From NCBI RefSeq assembly GCF_004005495.1, contig NZ_RZYA01000003.1, positions 1 to 64,000 of the forward strand: 64,000 bases of DNA, written 5' to 3'. Position 1 is the stretch's first letter. The number at the start of each line of letters is the position of its first letter. The notes under the pieces are model-generated. The model made no database searches. It was given only the letters and a program-made list of their open reading frames with translations, and was not told the origin of the DNA. The position numbers and the translations under genes are program-made. This DNA is from Streptomyces antnestii (GTDB taxonomy: Bacteria; Actinomycetota; Actinomycetes; Streptomycetales; Streptomycetaceae). This document shows, piece by piece, positions 46,948-58,805 of the stretch.

Positions 46948-47742
46948 CTAGCTCATGACGGGCAGGAGTCCGCCGAGGTCGGACCGCTCGCCGCTCGCGC
47001 TGACCTTGGCGTCGTCCAGGGCGGCCCGCCACTCCACGCGTCCGGTGGCGAGACGGATCCAGGTGAGCGGGTCCGTCTCGACGACGTTCGGCGGGGTGCC
47101 GCGGGTGTGCCGGGGGCCCTCGATGCACTGGACGACGGCGAACGGCGGAATCCGCACCTCGGTCGACGCACCGGGCGCCTTCACGGCGAGCGCGTCGGCG
47201 AGCAGCCGGGTGCACGCGGCCAGGGCCTGACGCTCGTACGGGACGTCGAGTCCGGGCAGCGCGTCGTTCAGGTCGTCGGTGTGGACGACGAGTTCGACGG
47301 TGCGGGTCACGAGGAAGTCGGCGAGGGTCATCGCGCCGAACCGGGTGGGCACCAGGCGGGTGTCGGAGGCGTCGGCCAGGGCGGCCTCGACGCGGGCCGT
47401 GGCGCGCGCGAAGAGCTCGGCGGGCGGGGCGCTCTCAGCGAGTTCGCGGGTGCCGTCGGCGATGGCGGCGGACTCGGTCACCGTCCCGAACGGCCAGTCG
47501 AGGAGCGGAACTTCATGCTTCGCCGGCTCCGGCGCCTCCAGCCCCCTGGCCACCGCGCCGACCGCCATGGTGAAGTGCGCGGCAAGCTCCCGCACACGCC
47601 AGTCCCCGAGCCGCGTCGGCGCGCTCAACTGCTCTTCCGTGAGCCCCGCCACCGCGTCCCGCACGAGCGCGAACTGAGCGAGCACCGCCGCCCGAATCTT
47701 GGCGGAGTCATAGGCGCGTGCACGCTTCTTGGCGGGAGGCAT
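46948..47742 (-). CDS. Maleylpyruvate isomerase-family (DinB-like, mycothiol-type) protein
   Basis: 264 residues. N-terminal MDMPI four-helix domain (about 15-165) with metal-ligand candidates in 'RELAAHFTMAV' and 'ELVVHTDDLNDALPG'. A C-terminal sterol-carrier-like domain follows (about 175-250, ending 'DPLTWIRLATGRVEWRAALDDAKV'). Members use mycothiol as thiol cofactor in isomerisation or transfer; the substrate here is unknown. It probably forms a two-gene unit with the META lipoprotein. Confidence 0.88.
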   Translation of the reverse strand: MPPAKKRARAYDSAKIRAAVLAQFALVRDAVAGLTEEQLSAPTRLGDWRVRELAAHFTMAVGAVARGLEAPEPAKHEVPLLDWPFGTVTESAAIADGTRELAESAPPAELFARATARVEAALADASDTRLVPTRFGAMTLADFLVTRTVELVVHTDDLNDALPGLDVPYERQALAACTRLLADALAVKAPGASTEVRIPPFAVVQCIEGPRHTRGTPPNVVETDPLTWIRLATGRVEWRAALDDAKVSASGERSDLGGLLPVMS

Positions 47743-47800
47743 GGGCTGAGCCTATTCCGCGTGGAACGTCGAGGAGGCGGGGACGGGCGAGGGGCATCAA

Positions 47801-47840
47801 CGCGAAGTCCCCGTCTGCCGCAGCAGACGGGGACTTCGCG
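47801..47840 (-). terminator. Long perfect hairpin after purL
   Basis: CGCGAAGTCCCCGTCTGC (47801-47818) and its exact complement (47823-47840) give an 18-bp stem with a 4-base loop, 24 bases beyond the purL stop. It also lies upstream of the MDMPI gene and insulates the two units. Confidence 0.85.
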
Positions 47841-47863
47841 ACCGTGCTTACGGCCGGCGGGAC

Positions 47864-50109
<2,246 letters not shown>

Positions 50110-50113
<4 letters not shown>

Positions 50114-50793
50114 GAGGCGGCGACCAGCTTCTTGAGGATCGAGGTGAAGAAGGGGAGGCCGTCGGTGCGACCGGAGCCGATGAGCGGCTCGACGGCGTGC
50201 TCCGGGTGCGGCATCAGACCGACGACGTTGCCCGCCTCGTTCGTGATGCCGGCGATGTCGCGGAGCGAGCCGTTCGGGTTGAAGTCCATGTAACGGAAGA
50301 CGACCCGGCCCTCCGCCTCCAGCATGTCGAGGGTGCGCTCGTCGGCGACGTAGCGGCCGTCCATGTTCTTCAGCGGGATGTGGATCTCCTGGCCGGACAC
50401 GTAGTCGGCGGTCCAGGCGGTGTCCGCGTTCTCCACCCGCAGCTTCTGGTCACGGCAGATGAAGTGGAGGTGGTCGTTGCCGAGCATCCCGCCGGGCAGC
50501 AGGTGCGCCTCGGTCAGGACCTGGAAGCCGTTGCAGATACCGAGGACCGGCATACCGGCCTTGGCCTGCTCGATGACCGTCTCCATCACCGGCGAGAACC
50601 GGGAGATGGCACCCGCCCGCAGATAGTCGCCGTAGGAGAATCCACCGGGCAGGACGACGGCGTCGACCTGCTTCAGGTCCTTGTCCTTGTGCCAGAGGGC
50701 GACGGGCTCAGCGCCGGCGAGACGGATGGCGCGCTGCGTGTCCCGGTCGTCGAGGGAACCAGGAAAGGTGACGACTCCAATACGAGCGGTCAC
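50110..50793 (-). CDS. purQ: Phosphoribosylformylglycinamidine synthase, glutaminase subunit PurQ
   Basis: 227 residues, class I glutamine amidotransferase. The nucleophile elbow '[15 protein letters not shown]' supplies Cys; '[15 protein letters not shown]' supplies His and Glu. '[17 protein letters not shown]' is the oxyanion region. The gene overlaps purS by four bases upstream and purL by four downstream. Confidence 0.98.
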
Positions 50794-51062
50794 TTTTCTG
50801 CCCCCACCGCGGGCTCTTCCACCTTCACGGTGAAGTTCTCGATCACGGTGTTGGCGAGGAACGTGTCGGCCAACTCATGGATACGGGCGAGGACGGCGTC
50901 GTCGACAGGCCCGTCCACTTCGAGTTCGAAACGCTTTCCCTGACGTACGTCGGAGATGCCCTCGAAACCGAGGCGCGGCAGTGCACGCTGCACCGCCTGG
51001 CCCTGGGGGTCGAGGATCTCCGGCTTGAGCATGACGTCGACTACGACGCGTGCCACTGGCAC
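50790..51062 (-). CDS. purS: Phosphoribosylformylglycinamidine synthase subunit PurS
   Basis: 90 residues, a small alpha/beta protein that bridges PurL and PurQ. '[28 protein letters not shown]' and '[13 protein letters not shown]' are typical. First gene of the purS-Q-L operon. Palindromic sites over its promoter suggest purine-responsive repression. Confidence 0.96.
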   Translation of the reverse strand: MPVARVVVDVMLKPEILDPQGQAVQRALPRLGFEGISDVRQGKRFELEVDGPVDDAVLARIHELADTFLANTVIENFTVKVEEPAVGAEK

Positions 51063-51093
51063 TCCCGGTGTGTGGTGCTGAGCAGGTCCCTTC

Positions 51094-51141
51094 AGACTAC
51101 CCGGACAAAATTTCTACTCGCGTAGACCGTAGGAAGCTACG
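51094..51141 (-). promoter_or_regulatory. purSQL promoter with paired palindromic operators
   Basis: On the minus strand TAGTCT (51094-51099) is a good -10. Over and beyond the -35 lie TCTAC-TCGC-GTAGA (51113-51126) and CGTAG-GAAG-CTACG (51128-51141), four CTAC/GTAG half-sites in 29 bp. I recall TCTACGCGnGTAGA-type motifs proposed for a TetR-like purine regulator in Streptomyces; not checked. Confidence 0.6.
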
Positions 51142-51395
51142 AGAGCCGGATCACGTTACCGCAACAGGACGGTACTCCCGCGGAAAATTCGGGGAAAGAC
51201 TTCGGATACCCATTGCGGCACGGACACGCGGGGCGATTTAGCCGGTCTTCACAATGCAATACTCGGCAAGGTAAAAAGGAAATGCGAAAGCGGTCGGTTC
51301 GCCTGAGCTTTACACTGAGCTTTGCCCCATAACAGCCGGACAGTCGACATCGGCGCACGTCAAAGCGGCGAGGTCGCACGAAGGGACCGATATTC

Positions 51396-51737
51396 GTGGC
51401 GCAGCGTGTCGTGGTCACTCTCTCCGACGACATCGACGGCGGAGAAGCCGCAGAAACGGTCGTCTTCGGTCTCGACGGCAAGTCGTACGAGATCGACCTG
51501 AATCCAGCCAATGCCAAGAAACTGCGCAAGGCGCTGGCCCCCTACCTCGAGGCCGGCCGCAAGCAGACCGGCACGGGCAAGGCCTCCGCGGGGAAGACGG
51601 TCCGGAGCTTCAAGCACACAGCGGTGTCCGCCGACCCGGCGGCCGTCCGCGCCTGGGCCCGCTCGCACAAGATGGACGTCCCGCCGCGCGGCCGCATCCC
51701 CAAGAAGGTCTACGAGGCCTTCGAGGCGGCCAACTGA
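51396..51737 (+). CDS. lsrL: Lsr2-family nucleoid-associated protein (LsrL-like)
   Basis: 113 residues. The N-terminal dimerisation domain 'AQRVVVTLSDDIDGGEAAETVVFGLDGKSYEIDL' is followed by a linker. The DNA-binding C-terminus 'VRAWARSHKMDVPPRGRIPKKVYEAFEAAN' holds the RGR hook that reads the minor groove of AT-rich DNA. Lsr2 proteins silence AT-rich, often foreign, genes; LsrL is the second Streptomyces paralogue. Its own upstream 250 bp is AT-rich for this genome, consistent with autoregulation, and has TACACT at 51312-51317. Confidence 0.95.
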   Translation: MAQRVVVTLSDDIDGGEAAETVVFGLDGKSYEIDLNPANAKKLRKALAPYLEAGRKQTGTGKASAGKTVRSFKHTAVSADPAAVRAWARSHKMDVPPRGRIPKKVYEAFEAAN

Positions 51738-51780
51738 CCCGGGCCACCGGCCCGGCCTCCCGGCCCGCGGAGCAGGCGAC

Positions 51781-51811
51781 TTGCGCTGCACCCCTGTTGA
51801 TCAGCTAGAGT
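51781..51811 (+). promoter_or_regulatory. Promoter of tRNA-Gly (TCC)
   Basis: TTGCGC (51781-51786), 19-bp spacer, TAGAGT (51806-51811), ending 49 bases before the tRNA. Confidence 0.5.
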
Positions 51812-51860
51812 CTGGAACACGCCGAGGGGCGAGGCCGACAGGCCGGACCTCACGAGTCGT

Positions 51861-51932
51861 GCGGGTGTAGTTCAGTAGTAGAACATCCCCCTTCCAGGGG
51901 GAAGGCGCAGTGTGCAATTCCTGTCACCCGCT
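51861..51932 (+). tRNA. tRNA-Gly (TCC)
   Basis: 72 nt: GCGGGTG/CACCCGC acceptor, anticodon loop CTTCCAG (TCC), T-arm AGTGTGCAATTCCTGTC with a somewhat weak pairing. CCA not encoded. Confidence 0.92.
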
Positions 51933-52029
51933 CTGCATCGCGTACCGATCACTCCCCGGAGTGCGGTAGGCTGGTGCTCGCACCGATCGGTGGTCGCTTC
52001 TGCTTGGAAGCGTGGCCGTCGGAGGCAGT

Positions 52030-52105
52030 GCGAACGTAGCTCAGTTGGTAGAGCGCAACCTTGCCAAGGTTGAGGTCGCGAGTTCGAACCTCGTCGTTCG
52101 CTCCA
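52030..52105 (+). tRNA. tRNA-Gly (GCC), copy 1
   Basis: 73 nt plus encoded CCA: GCGAACG/CGTTCGC acceptor, anticodon loop TTGCCAA (GCC), T-arm GCGAGTTCGAACCTCGT. Identical to the gene at 52402. A TAGGCT -10 candidate lies at about 51967. Confidence 0.96.
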
Positions 52106-52109
52106 GATG

Positions 52110-52142
52110 AAGGCCCCGGTCCAGTGGACCGGGGCCTTTTTC
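52110..52142 (+). terminator. Terminator of tRNA-Gly copy 1
   Basis: AAGGCCCCGGTCC (52110-52122) pairs with GGACCGGGGCCTT (52126-52138), followed by TTT. Confidence 0.9.
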
Positions 52143-52401
52143 ATGCCCATCCTCATGCCCGCTCCCCTATCCCGCCGGCTGTGTGAAGGACGCCACAATG
52201 CCGCGGCGAACCCGGCCGGCGGGCTCACGAGATCATCCGCACCGCGCCCGCGGGAAACCGCTGCCCGGGTACGGAGTTGGCGGCGGACCCCCCTCACAGC
52301 TCCGGCCGGCACAGCGCTCGCACGGAGAATCGGCGGCCCCTCGGGTGTGTCCCGGGCACTCACGAGGTTGGGTATAGTTGGCCTCGCGCCACGGCGCAGT
52401 G

Positions 52402-52477
52402 CGAACGTAGCTCAGTTGGTAGAGCGCAACCTTGCCAAGGTTGAGGTCGCGAGTTCGAACCTCGTCGTTCGCTCCAC
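52402..52477 (+). tRNA. tRNA-Gly (GCC), copy 2
   Basis: Same 73-nt sequence and CCA as copy 1, with its own TATAGT -10 at 52373-52378 and its own terminator. The spacer 52143-52372 holds no gene. Confidence 0.96.
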
Positions 52478-52480
52478 AGA

Positions 52481-52513
52481 AAGCCCCCGGCACCTCAGGT
52501 GCCGGGGGCTTTC
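52481..52513. terminator. Terminator of tRNA-Gly copy 2
   Basis: AAAGCCCCCGGCACC-TCA-GGTGCCGGGGGCTTT: 15-bp perfect stem. It can also serve purC from the other side. Confidence 0.9.
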
Positions 52514-52533
52514 GCGTGTCTGCCGCGCCGTGG

Positions 52534-53430
52534 TTACCAGCTGACGCCGGTCAGGCGCTCGTACGCCTCGATGTACTTGGCGCGTGTCGCGTCCACGACC
52601 TCCTGCGGCAGCGCTGGCGGCGGCTGCTCGCTCTTGCGGTCCCAGCCGGACTCGGCCGACGTGAGCCAGTCGCGCACGAACTGCTTGTCGAAGGACGGCT
52701 GGGCGCGGCCCGGCTGCCACTCGCCGGCCGGCCAGAAGCGGGACGAGTCGGGGGTGAGGACCTCGTCGGCGAGGATCAGCGTCTCGCCGTCGTAGCCGAA
52801 CTCGAACTTCGTGTCCGCGAGGAGCACGCCGCGCTCACGCGCGATGTCCCGGGCCCGGCTGTAGACGGCGAGCGTGGCCTCGCGCAGCGCGGAGGCGGTC
52901 TCCTCGCCGACCTGGCGCACGACCTCCTCGTAACTCACGTTCTCGTCGTGCTCGCCGACCTCGGCCTTCGTGGCGGGCGTGAAGATCGGGGTGGGCAGCT
53001 CCGAGCCGTCGGTCAGGCCCTCGGGCAGGGCGAGGCCGCAGACCGTGCGGGACTGGTTGTACTCGACGAGGCCGGAGCCGGTCAGATAGCCGCGGGCCAC
53101 GCACTCCACGGGCACCATGTCCAGCGACTTGCAGATGAGGGTGCGGCCCTGCCAGTCGGCGGGGGCGCCGGCCGGCAGCTCCGTGGAGATGACGTGGTTG
53201 GGGGCCAGGTCGGTGAGCTGGTCGAACCACCACAGCGAGAGCTGCGTGAGGACGCGGCCCTTGTCCGGGATGAGCGTGGGCAGTACCCAGTCGTAGGCGG
53301 ACATGCGGTCGGAGGCGACCATCACGAGGTCGCCCGCCTCGTTCCGGTACAGGTCCCGCACCTTTCCGGTGTGGAGGTGTACCAGGCCCGGCACCTGAAG
53401 CGGTTCGGGCTTTTCGACGAATCCGGACAC
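52534..53430 (-). CDS. purC: Phosphoribosylaminoimidazole-succinocarboxamide synthase
   Basis: 298 residues. Joins CAIR and aspartate with ATP to SAICAR. 'HTGKVRDLYRNEAGDLVMVASDRMSAYDWVLPTLIPDKG' at the N-terminus, 'VECVARGYLTGSGLVEYNQS' and 'LADTKFEFGYDGETLILADEVLTPDSSRFW' are SAICAR-synthetase motifs of the longer (fungal/actinobacterial) form. GTG 53430 follows GGGGAGGA. Single gene. Confidence 0.97.
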   Translation of the reverse strand: MSGFVEKPEPLQVPGLVHLHTGKVRDLYRNEAGDLVMVASDRMSAYDWVLPTLIPDKGRVLTQLSLWWFDQLTDLAPNHVISTELPAGAPADWQGRTLICKSLDMVPVECVARGYLTGSGLVEYNQSRTVCGLALPEGLTDGSELPTPIFTPATKAEVGEHDENVSYEEVVRQVGEETASALREATLAVYSRARDIARERGVLLADTKFEFGYDGETLILADEVLTPDSSRFWPAGEWQPGRAQPSFDKQFVRDWLTSAESGWDRKSEQPPPALPQEVVDATRAKYIEAYERLTGVSW

Positions 53431-53535
53431 GGTTCCTCCCCGTGGATATGTACGAGTGCACCTGATTCTCGCTCATACGGGGACGAGTTTTGGCCACGGG
53501 TCCGGCGGGGGCGGTGGTGGTGGGGGCGCGGCGGG

Positions 53536-55077
53536 TCAGTCGCGTTTGCAGATCCGGTCGAGGAGGTTGGCCGTCGCGCGCTGGATCCGCGGGTCGACAT
53601 GGCCGGGGCGGTCGAGGGCCGGTGACCAGGCGAACGTGCCCGACGCGAAGACCAGCGAACCCGACGGCGCCCGGTACAGCGACGTCTCCTGGTGGCGCGG
53701 CGCCCGCTCGCTGTCGCGGTACGGCGAGTGGGCGAGGAGGATCCGGTCCTCGTGCTCGGGCAGCGCCGTGCGCGGGTAGTAGCGGTCCGCCTCGCCGGCG
53801 ACCAGACCGTCGATCTCGTCGCCCTCGTGCGCGCCCGTGGCCTCCCACAGCCAGTGGTCCGCGTTCCGCACGACGAGGGGGTGCGGCTCGGGGACGCGGC
53901 CCGCGTACTGGATACCCATGAGCTGCTGCTCGGGGCGGTCGATCTCGCGCCACAGGGCGGACTTCCCGGGGGCCCTGCGCTTGTGGCAGGTGAGCAGCCG
54001 GTCCGGCACGCCCGACGGGGACGGGCCCAACTCCACCTGCCAGTACATGGTGTTGGCGGAGAGGAACACGAGTGAGGTGCCGTGCTCGCGGGCCAGCTCC
54101 GTCGTGCGGCGCATCGGTGTCGACCAGTACTCGTCGTGCCCGGGGAAGACGAGGCCCCGGTACCGGGTGGGGTCGACGCGGCCCGCGTGCAGGTCGCGGG
54201 CGTCGGCGTACGCGAGGTCGTAGCCGTACCGCTCGGCCCAGCGGATGAAGTCGTAGGCGTGGCCGACGTGCAGGGGGAGGCCCGCGCCGGCGTACGGGCG
54301 GTCGAAGGAGACCGTCGTCGCGGCGTCGCCCTCGCCGAGCAACCGCCCCTCCTCGTCCCACGCGTGATAGAGGCTCGCGCCCGTGTGCCCGTCCTCCGGG
54401 TAGAGGTTGTACGCCTGCCAGGTCACGTCCGGCAGGAGCAGGAGGAGATCGGCGGGGCGGCTGTCGCGGACGGTGAAGGGGACGTGCGAGCGGTAACCGT
54501 CGACGGTGGTGAGGACGGCGACGTACGCGCCCACGTTCCAGTACGACGGGATCTGGAGGCGCCAGGAGAGCCACCAGTGGTGGCAGGACACCGTGCGGTC
54601 CGCGGTGAGCGGGGGCGGCTGGACGATGCCGGAGAGCCGCGGGCTGGTGATGATCTTGCTGGCGCCGTCGCCGCCGTAGTGGCCGATCCGGTAGATGTCG
54701 ACGCTGAACTGCTGGGGCGGGTCCACGGTGATGTGGAAGTCGATCGCCTCGCCGGGCGCGGCCGCACCGGTCGACGTGAACCCCTTGATCTGGCGGTGCA
54801 CGTCGTCCGCCATGCGGGGGCCGCCGGCACGGGGGCTCGGGATGGTGGTCGCGAGGGTGCTCGCGCCGGGCTGAGGGGCGTGGTCGACGTACCAAGGGAC
54901 GACCTGGCCGGTGTCGTCGAAGTAGTGCTCGCTGCCGCGCAGCCACGGCAGGGGGCCCTGGCCGAAGGGGTCGCTCACGGCGTGGGCGAGCGCGCCGGAC
55001 TCCCAGCGGCGGATGGTGCGGGGGGAGCGCGCGCGCTCCGGCCGTGCGGCCTGCTGGTCCTCCCGTTCCGGCCCCAT
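53536..55077 (-). CDS. N,N-dimethylformamidase beta-subunit-like protein
   Basis: 513 residues from ATG 55077, preceded by GGGAGGGAGG. 'GEAIDFHITVDPPQQFSVDIYRIGHYGGDGASKI' (about 115-150), 'WLSWRLQIPSYWNVGAYVAVL' and 'DVTWQAYNLYPEDGHTG' match the C-terminal domain of the DMFase large subunit, with 'GLVFPGHDEYWSTPMR' and 'SANTMYWQVEL' further on. The family includes many secreted or cytosolic proteins of unknown chemistry; no small subunit is adjacent and no signal peptide is visible. The enzymatic role is unproven. Confidence 0.82.
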   Translation of the reverse strand: MGPEREDQQAARPERARSPRTIRRWESGALAHAVSDPFGQGPLPWLRGSEHYFDDTGQVVPWYVDHAPQPGASTLATTIPSPRAGGPRMADDVHRQIKGFTSTGAAAPGEAIDFHITVDPPQQFSVDIYRIGHYGGDGASKIITSPRLSGIVQPPPLTADRTVSCHHWWLSWRLQIPSYWNVGAYVAVLTTVDGYRSHVPFTVRDSRPADLLLLLPDVTWQAYNLYPEDGHTGASLYHAWDEEGRLLGEGDAATTVSFDRPYAGAGLPLHVGHAYDFIRWAERYGYDLAYADARDLHAGRVDPTRYRGLVFPGHDEYWSTPMRRTTELAREHGTSLVFLSANTMYWQVELGPSPSGVPDRLLTCHKRRAPGKSALWREIDRPEQQLMGIQYAGRVPEPHPLVVRNADHWLWEATGAHEGDEIDGLVAGEADRYYPRTALPEHEDRILLAHSPYRDSERAPRHQETSLYRAPSGSLVFASGTFAWSPALDRPGHVDPRIQRATANLLDRICKRD

Positions 55078-55261
55078 GCCCGCCTCCCTCCCTCGCTCCC
55101 CCGAGCCTTCTTGGCGCGCCGTCTGTTCAGCTACTGACCCCAGCACATCACATTACGCATGCACTCCGTCACCGTTCGTCGCGAATTGACGTGAACGGAA
55201 CGTATCCCTCCGGGGGTTGAGGGTTTTGAGGGGTCCGGGTGGCGGGTGTTCGCGGCGTGGC

Positions 55262-57118
55262 CTACACCAGCCGGACCGGCTTCTCGGGGCGGATGCCCAG
55301 GCGCACGAGCCAGGCCCGCAGCGGCTCCGGGTCACCCTCTTCCACGAGGCTCAGGACGCGCGCGGCGAGGTCCTTGGTGCGCTCGCCGTCGACCAGGAGC
55401 GAGGGGCCGTCCAGCCAGTCGAGCCCGGGGGCCGCCCCGGCGGTGTCGACCGCGGCGCAGCACACCATCGCCGTCACGTGGTCGGCCACCAACTCGCGGC
55501 CGGTACGCGGTGGTTGGAGCGGGAAAAGCGGCAGCATGCCCTCGTCCCACAGGGCGTCGGCGGGGCCTTGTCCCGCGGTGGGCGCGGGCGGAGCGGGGCG
55601 CAGGGCGGCCGCCTCGCTCTCCTCCCGGGCGGACTCGGCGCTGAGCCCGGCGGCGAGCAGCCCGGCGGGACCGTCTTCGGGGTCGGATCCGGGGTCCGAT
55701 TCGGGGTTCGATTCGGGGGCGCCCTCAGGGGCCTCTGGGGTGGTGAGGTCGGCTTCGGGGGCGGCTTGGGGGGTGTCTTCCGGAGTGGTGGCGGCTTCGT
55801 CCGCGGTGGGGAGGGCGGAGGCCGGCTCCGGCGTCGGAGCGGTGGGCTGCGGCGTGGGCCGGGTCACCGTCGCGAGGTGGTCCATCACCCGGGCGAGTGT
55901 CGGGCCCTCCCGGCCGGGGACCGCGGGATCCGCCGAGCCGCGGACACCGAGCGCGTCGAGAACGCGGTGCAGACGGGCCGCGTCCATGCGCCACTTGCGG
56001 TCCACGACCTCCTCCGGATACTCGTCCCAGCCCACCGGCGCCCAGTCGGCACCCTGCTCGGCGGGGCCGCCGTGGAACAGCCGGGCCGCGAGCAGCGACG
56101 CCGCCTCGTCCACCGTGCCCGGCTCCTCAAGCAGATCGCAGGCGGGCCGCTCCCCGAGCCGGGAGGCGAACCCCTCGGCGAGGCGGTCGCGCCGGGACAG
56201 CTCGGTGAGGGCGGCCACGACGCCCGCGTCCAGACGGGAGGGCCAGCGCCCCATGCGCCAGGCGGGCAGCGCGACCCGGGTGAGCAGCCGGTCCCAGCCC
56301 GCGTAGGCCAGGCCGACCTGCTCCTGGGCGACGATCCGCACGCCGTAGTCCACGGCCTGCGCCCGCTCGGCGGCGGCCGCCGCGACCCCGCGCTCCATCT
56401 CGCCCGCGTGCCCCCGGCAGCCGCGCAGCAGCAGGCGCACCACCCAGCCGACGCCGCCGAGCACCACCCGCCCGAGCGGTCCGCGGCCGGGCGCCGACGC
56501 GACGGCGACCGCCGCGTCCAGGCCCCGCACGAAGCGCCGGGCGGCGGCTATGTCCGGGTGCGCGGAGGGCCCCGTACCGGCGACGACCGGGGCGAGTACG
56601 GCGCGCAGCTCGCCCACGCGCATCCACCACAGGAAGGGGGAGCCAATGACCAGGACGGGCGCGGCGGGGACCCGGCCGTCGCCGCCCTTGGAGCTGGGCG
56701 GCCCGTGCGCGGGATGCGTACGGTCCTCAAGCCAGCTGTCGCAGTCCGGGGTGAGCGCTATCGCCGAGGGGGCGGGGACTTCGAGCCGGTCGGCGAGATC
56801 GCGCACGAGCCGGTACAGATCGGGGGCCCGCTCCTCGGCGATCGCCACCGTCGGGCTGACCGCCGGGCGGGCGCGGGCCACCACGAGGGCGATGCCCACC
56901 GCCGCGGCCAGGACGACGAGGGCGACGACCGTCATGATCCACAGCGCCGCGCGCCAGCCGCCACCGACCATGTGACCGGTGGCGGCGCCCGCGGCCAGCA
57001 CGACCGCGACGGCCGCGGGCAGCAGGGCCACGGCCAGCGCCCTGCCGCGGATGCGCAGCACCGCGAGCGCCCGGGAGCGCGCGGCCTGCGCGCCCATCTC
57101 CGCACCCATACCGGACAC
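55262..57118 (-). CDS. Membrane protein resembling M48 peptidase but lacking HExxH
   Basis: About 618 residues. Two membrane helices near the N-terminus ('RALAVALLPAAVAVVLAAGA', 'ALWIMTVVALVVLAAAVGIAL') precede a segment laid out like an M48/HtpX protease. In it 'PDLYRLVRDLADRLEVPAPSAIALTPDCDSWLED' is followed by 'VLVIGSPFLWWMRVGELRAVLAPVVAGT'. Where M48 enzymes have LAHELGH, this protein has LAPVVAGT, so it cannot bind zinc in the usual way. The last 220 residues are an acidic Pro/Glu/Asp linker and a small C-terminal domain. GTG 57118 follows GGGGGTGA; GTG/ATG codons further upstream are alternatives. Confidence 0.75.
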   Translation of the reverse strand: MSGMGAEMGAQAARSRALAVLRIRGRALAVALLPAAVAVVLAAGAATGHMVGGGWRAALWIMTVVALVVLAAAVGIALVVARARPAVSPTVAIAEERAPDLYRLVRDLADRLEVPAPSAIALTPDCDSWLEDRTHPAHGPPSSKGGDGRVPAAPVLVIGSPFLWWMRVGELRAVLAPVVAGTGPSAHPDIAAARRFVRGLDAAVAVASAPGRGPLGRVVLGGVGWVVRLLLRGCRGHAGEMERGVAAAAAERAQAVDYGVRIVAQEQVGLAYAGWDRLLTRVALPAWRMGRWPSRLDAGVVAALTELSRRDRLAEGFASRLGERPACDLLEEPGTVDEAASLLAARLFHGGPAEQGADWAPVGWDEYPEEVVDRKWRMDAARLHRVLDALGVRGSADPAVPGREGPTLARVMDHLATVTRPTPQPTAPTPEPASALPTADEAATTPEDTPQAAPEADLTTPEAPEGAPESNPESDPGSDPEDGPAGLLAAGLSAESAREESEAAALRPAPPAPTAGQGPADALWDEGMLPLFPLQPPRTGRELVADHVTAMVCCAAVDTAGAAPGLDWLDGPSLLVDGERTKDLAARVLSLVEEGDPEPLRAWLVRLGIRPEKPVRLV

Positions 57119-57324
57119 GACCGACGTCACCCCCATCTGCCTGTGTTGCCTGCACCCATGGCGTTGTCCACTCCCCCACTGTGGCACCCGTCACTGACAT
57201 CGCAATGCCGGTGGGCCAAGTGCCGGAACGCTTGCGCCGCACCCTAGTTGGGGCGCACCGCATCGTCAGCCGGATGGGCCAGCGGTCACTCGATGGAATG
57301 GCTTTGGGCAGAGGTAGATGACAT

Positions 57325-57359
57325 TCAGGCCCCGGATCCGGTTCGGATCCAGGGCCTGA
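57325..57359 (-). terminator. Terminator of purD
   Basis: TCAGGCCC-GGATCCG pairs with CGGATCC-GGGCCTGA, one unpaired base on each side, 25 bases after the purD stop. The rest of the 57119-57383 interval shows no gene. Confidence 0.85.
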
Positions 57360-57383
57360 GGTTCACGCACGTGAGGCTGACGA

Positions 57384-58637
<1,254 letters not shown>

Positions 58638-58644
58638 GCCAGCC

Positions 58645-58650
58645 AGCATA
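58645..58650 (-). promoter_or_regulatory. -10 of purD (leaderless)
   Basis: TATGCT on the minus strand, seven bases before the GTG. No clear -35. Confidence 0.5.
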
Positions 58651-58805
58651 GGCGGCGGCCCGGTGTGCTCTTGTACGGGCCGCCGAGAGCGGGGGCGGTC
58701 CGCGTTCGTGCGTTTCTCCATCCGGCGGCGCGAGCGGGTGGCCCCGTACTCACGCCCGGGCGGGCGGGGCAGGCCCAACTGGCCGCGCCAGCCTGAGCCC
58801 TAGCC

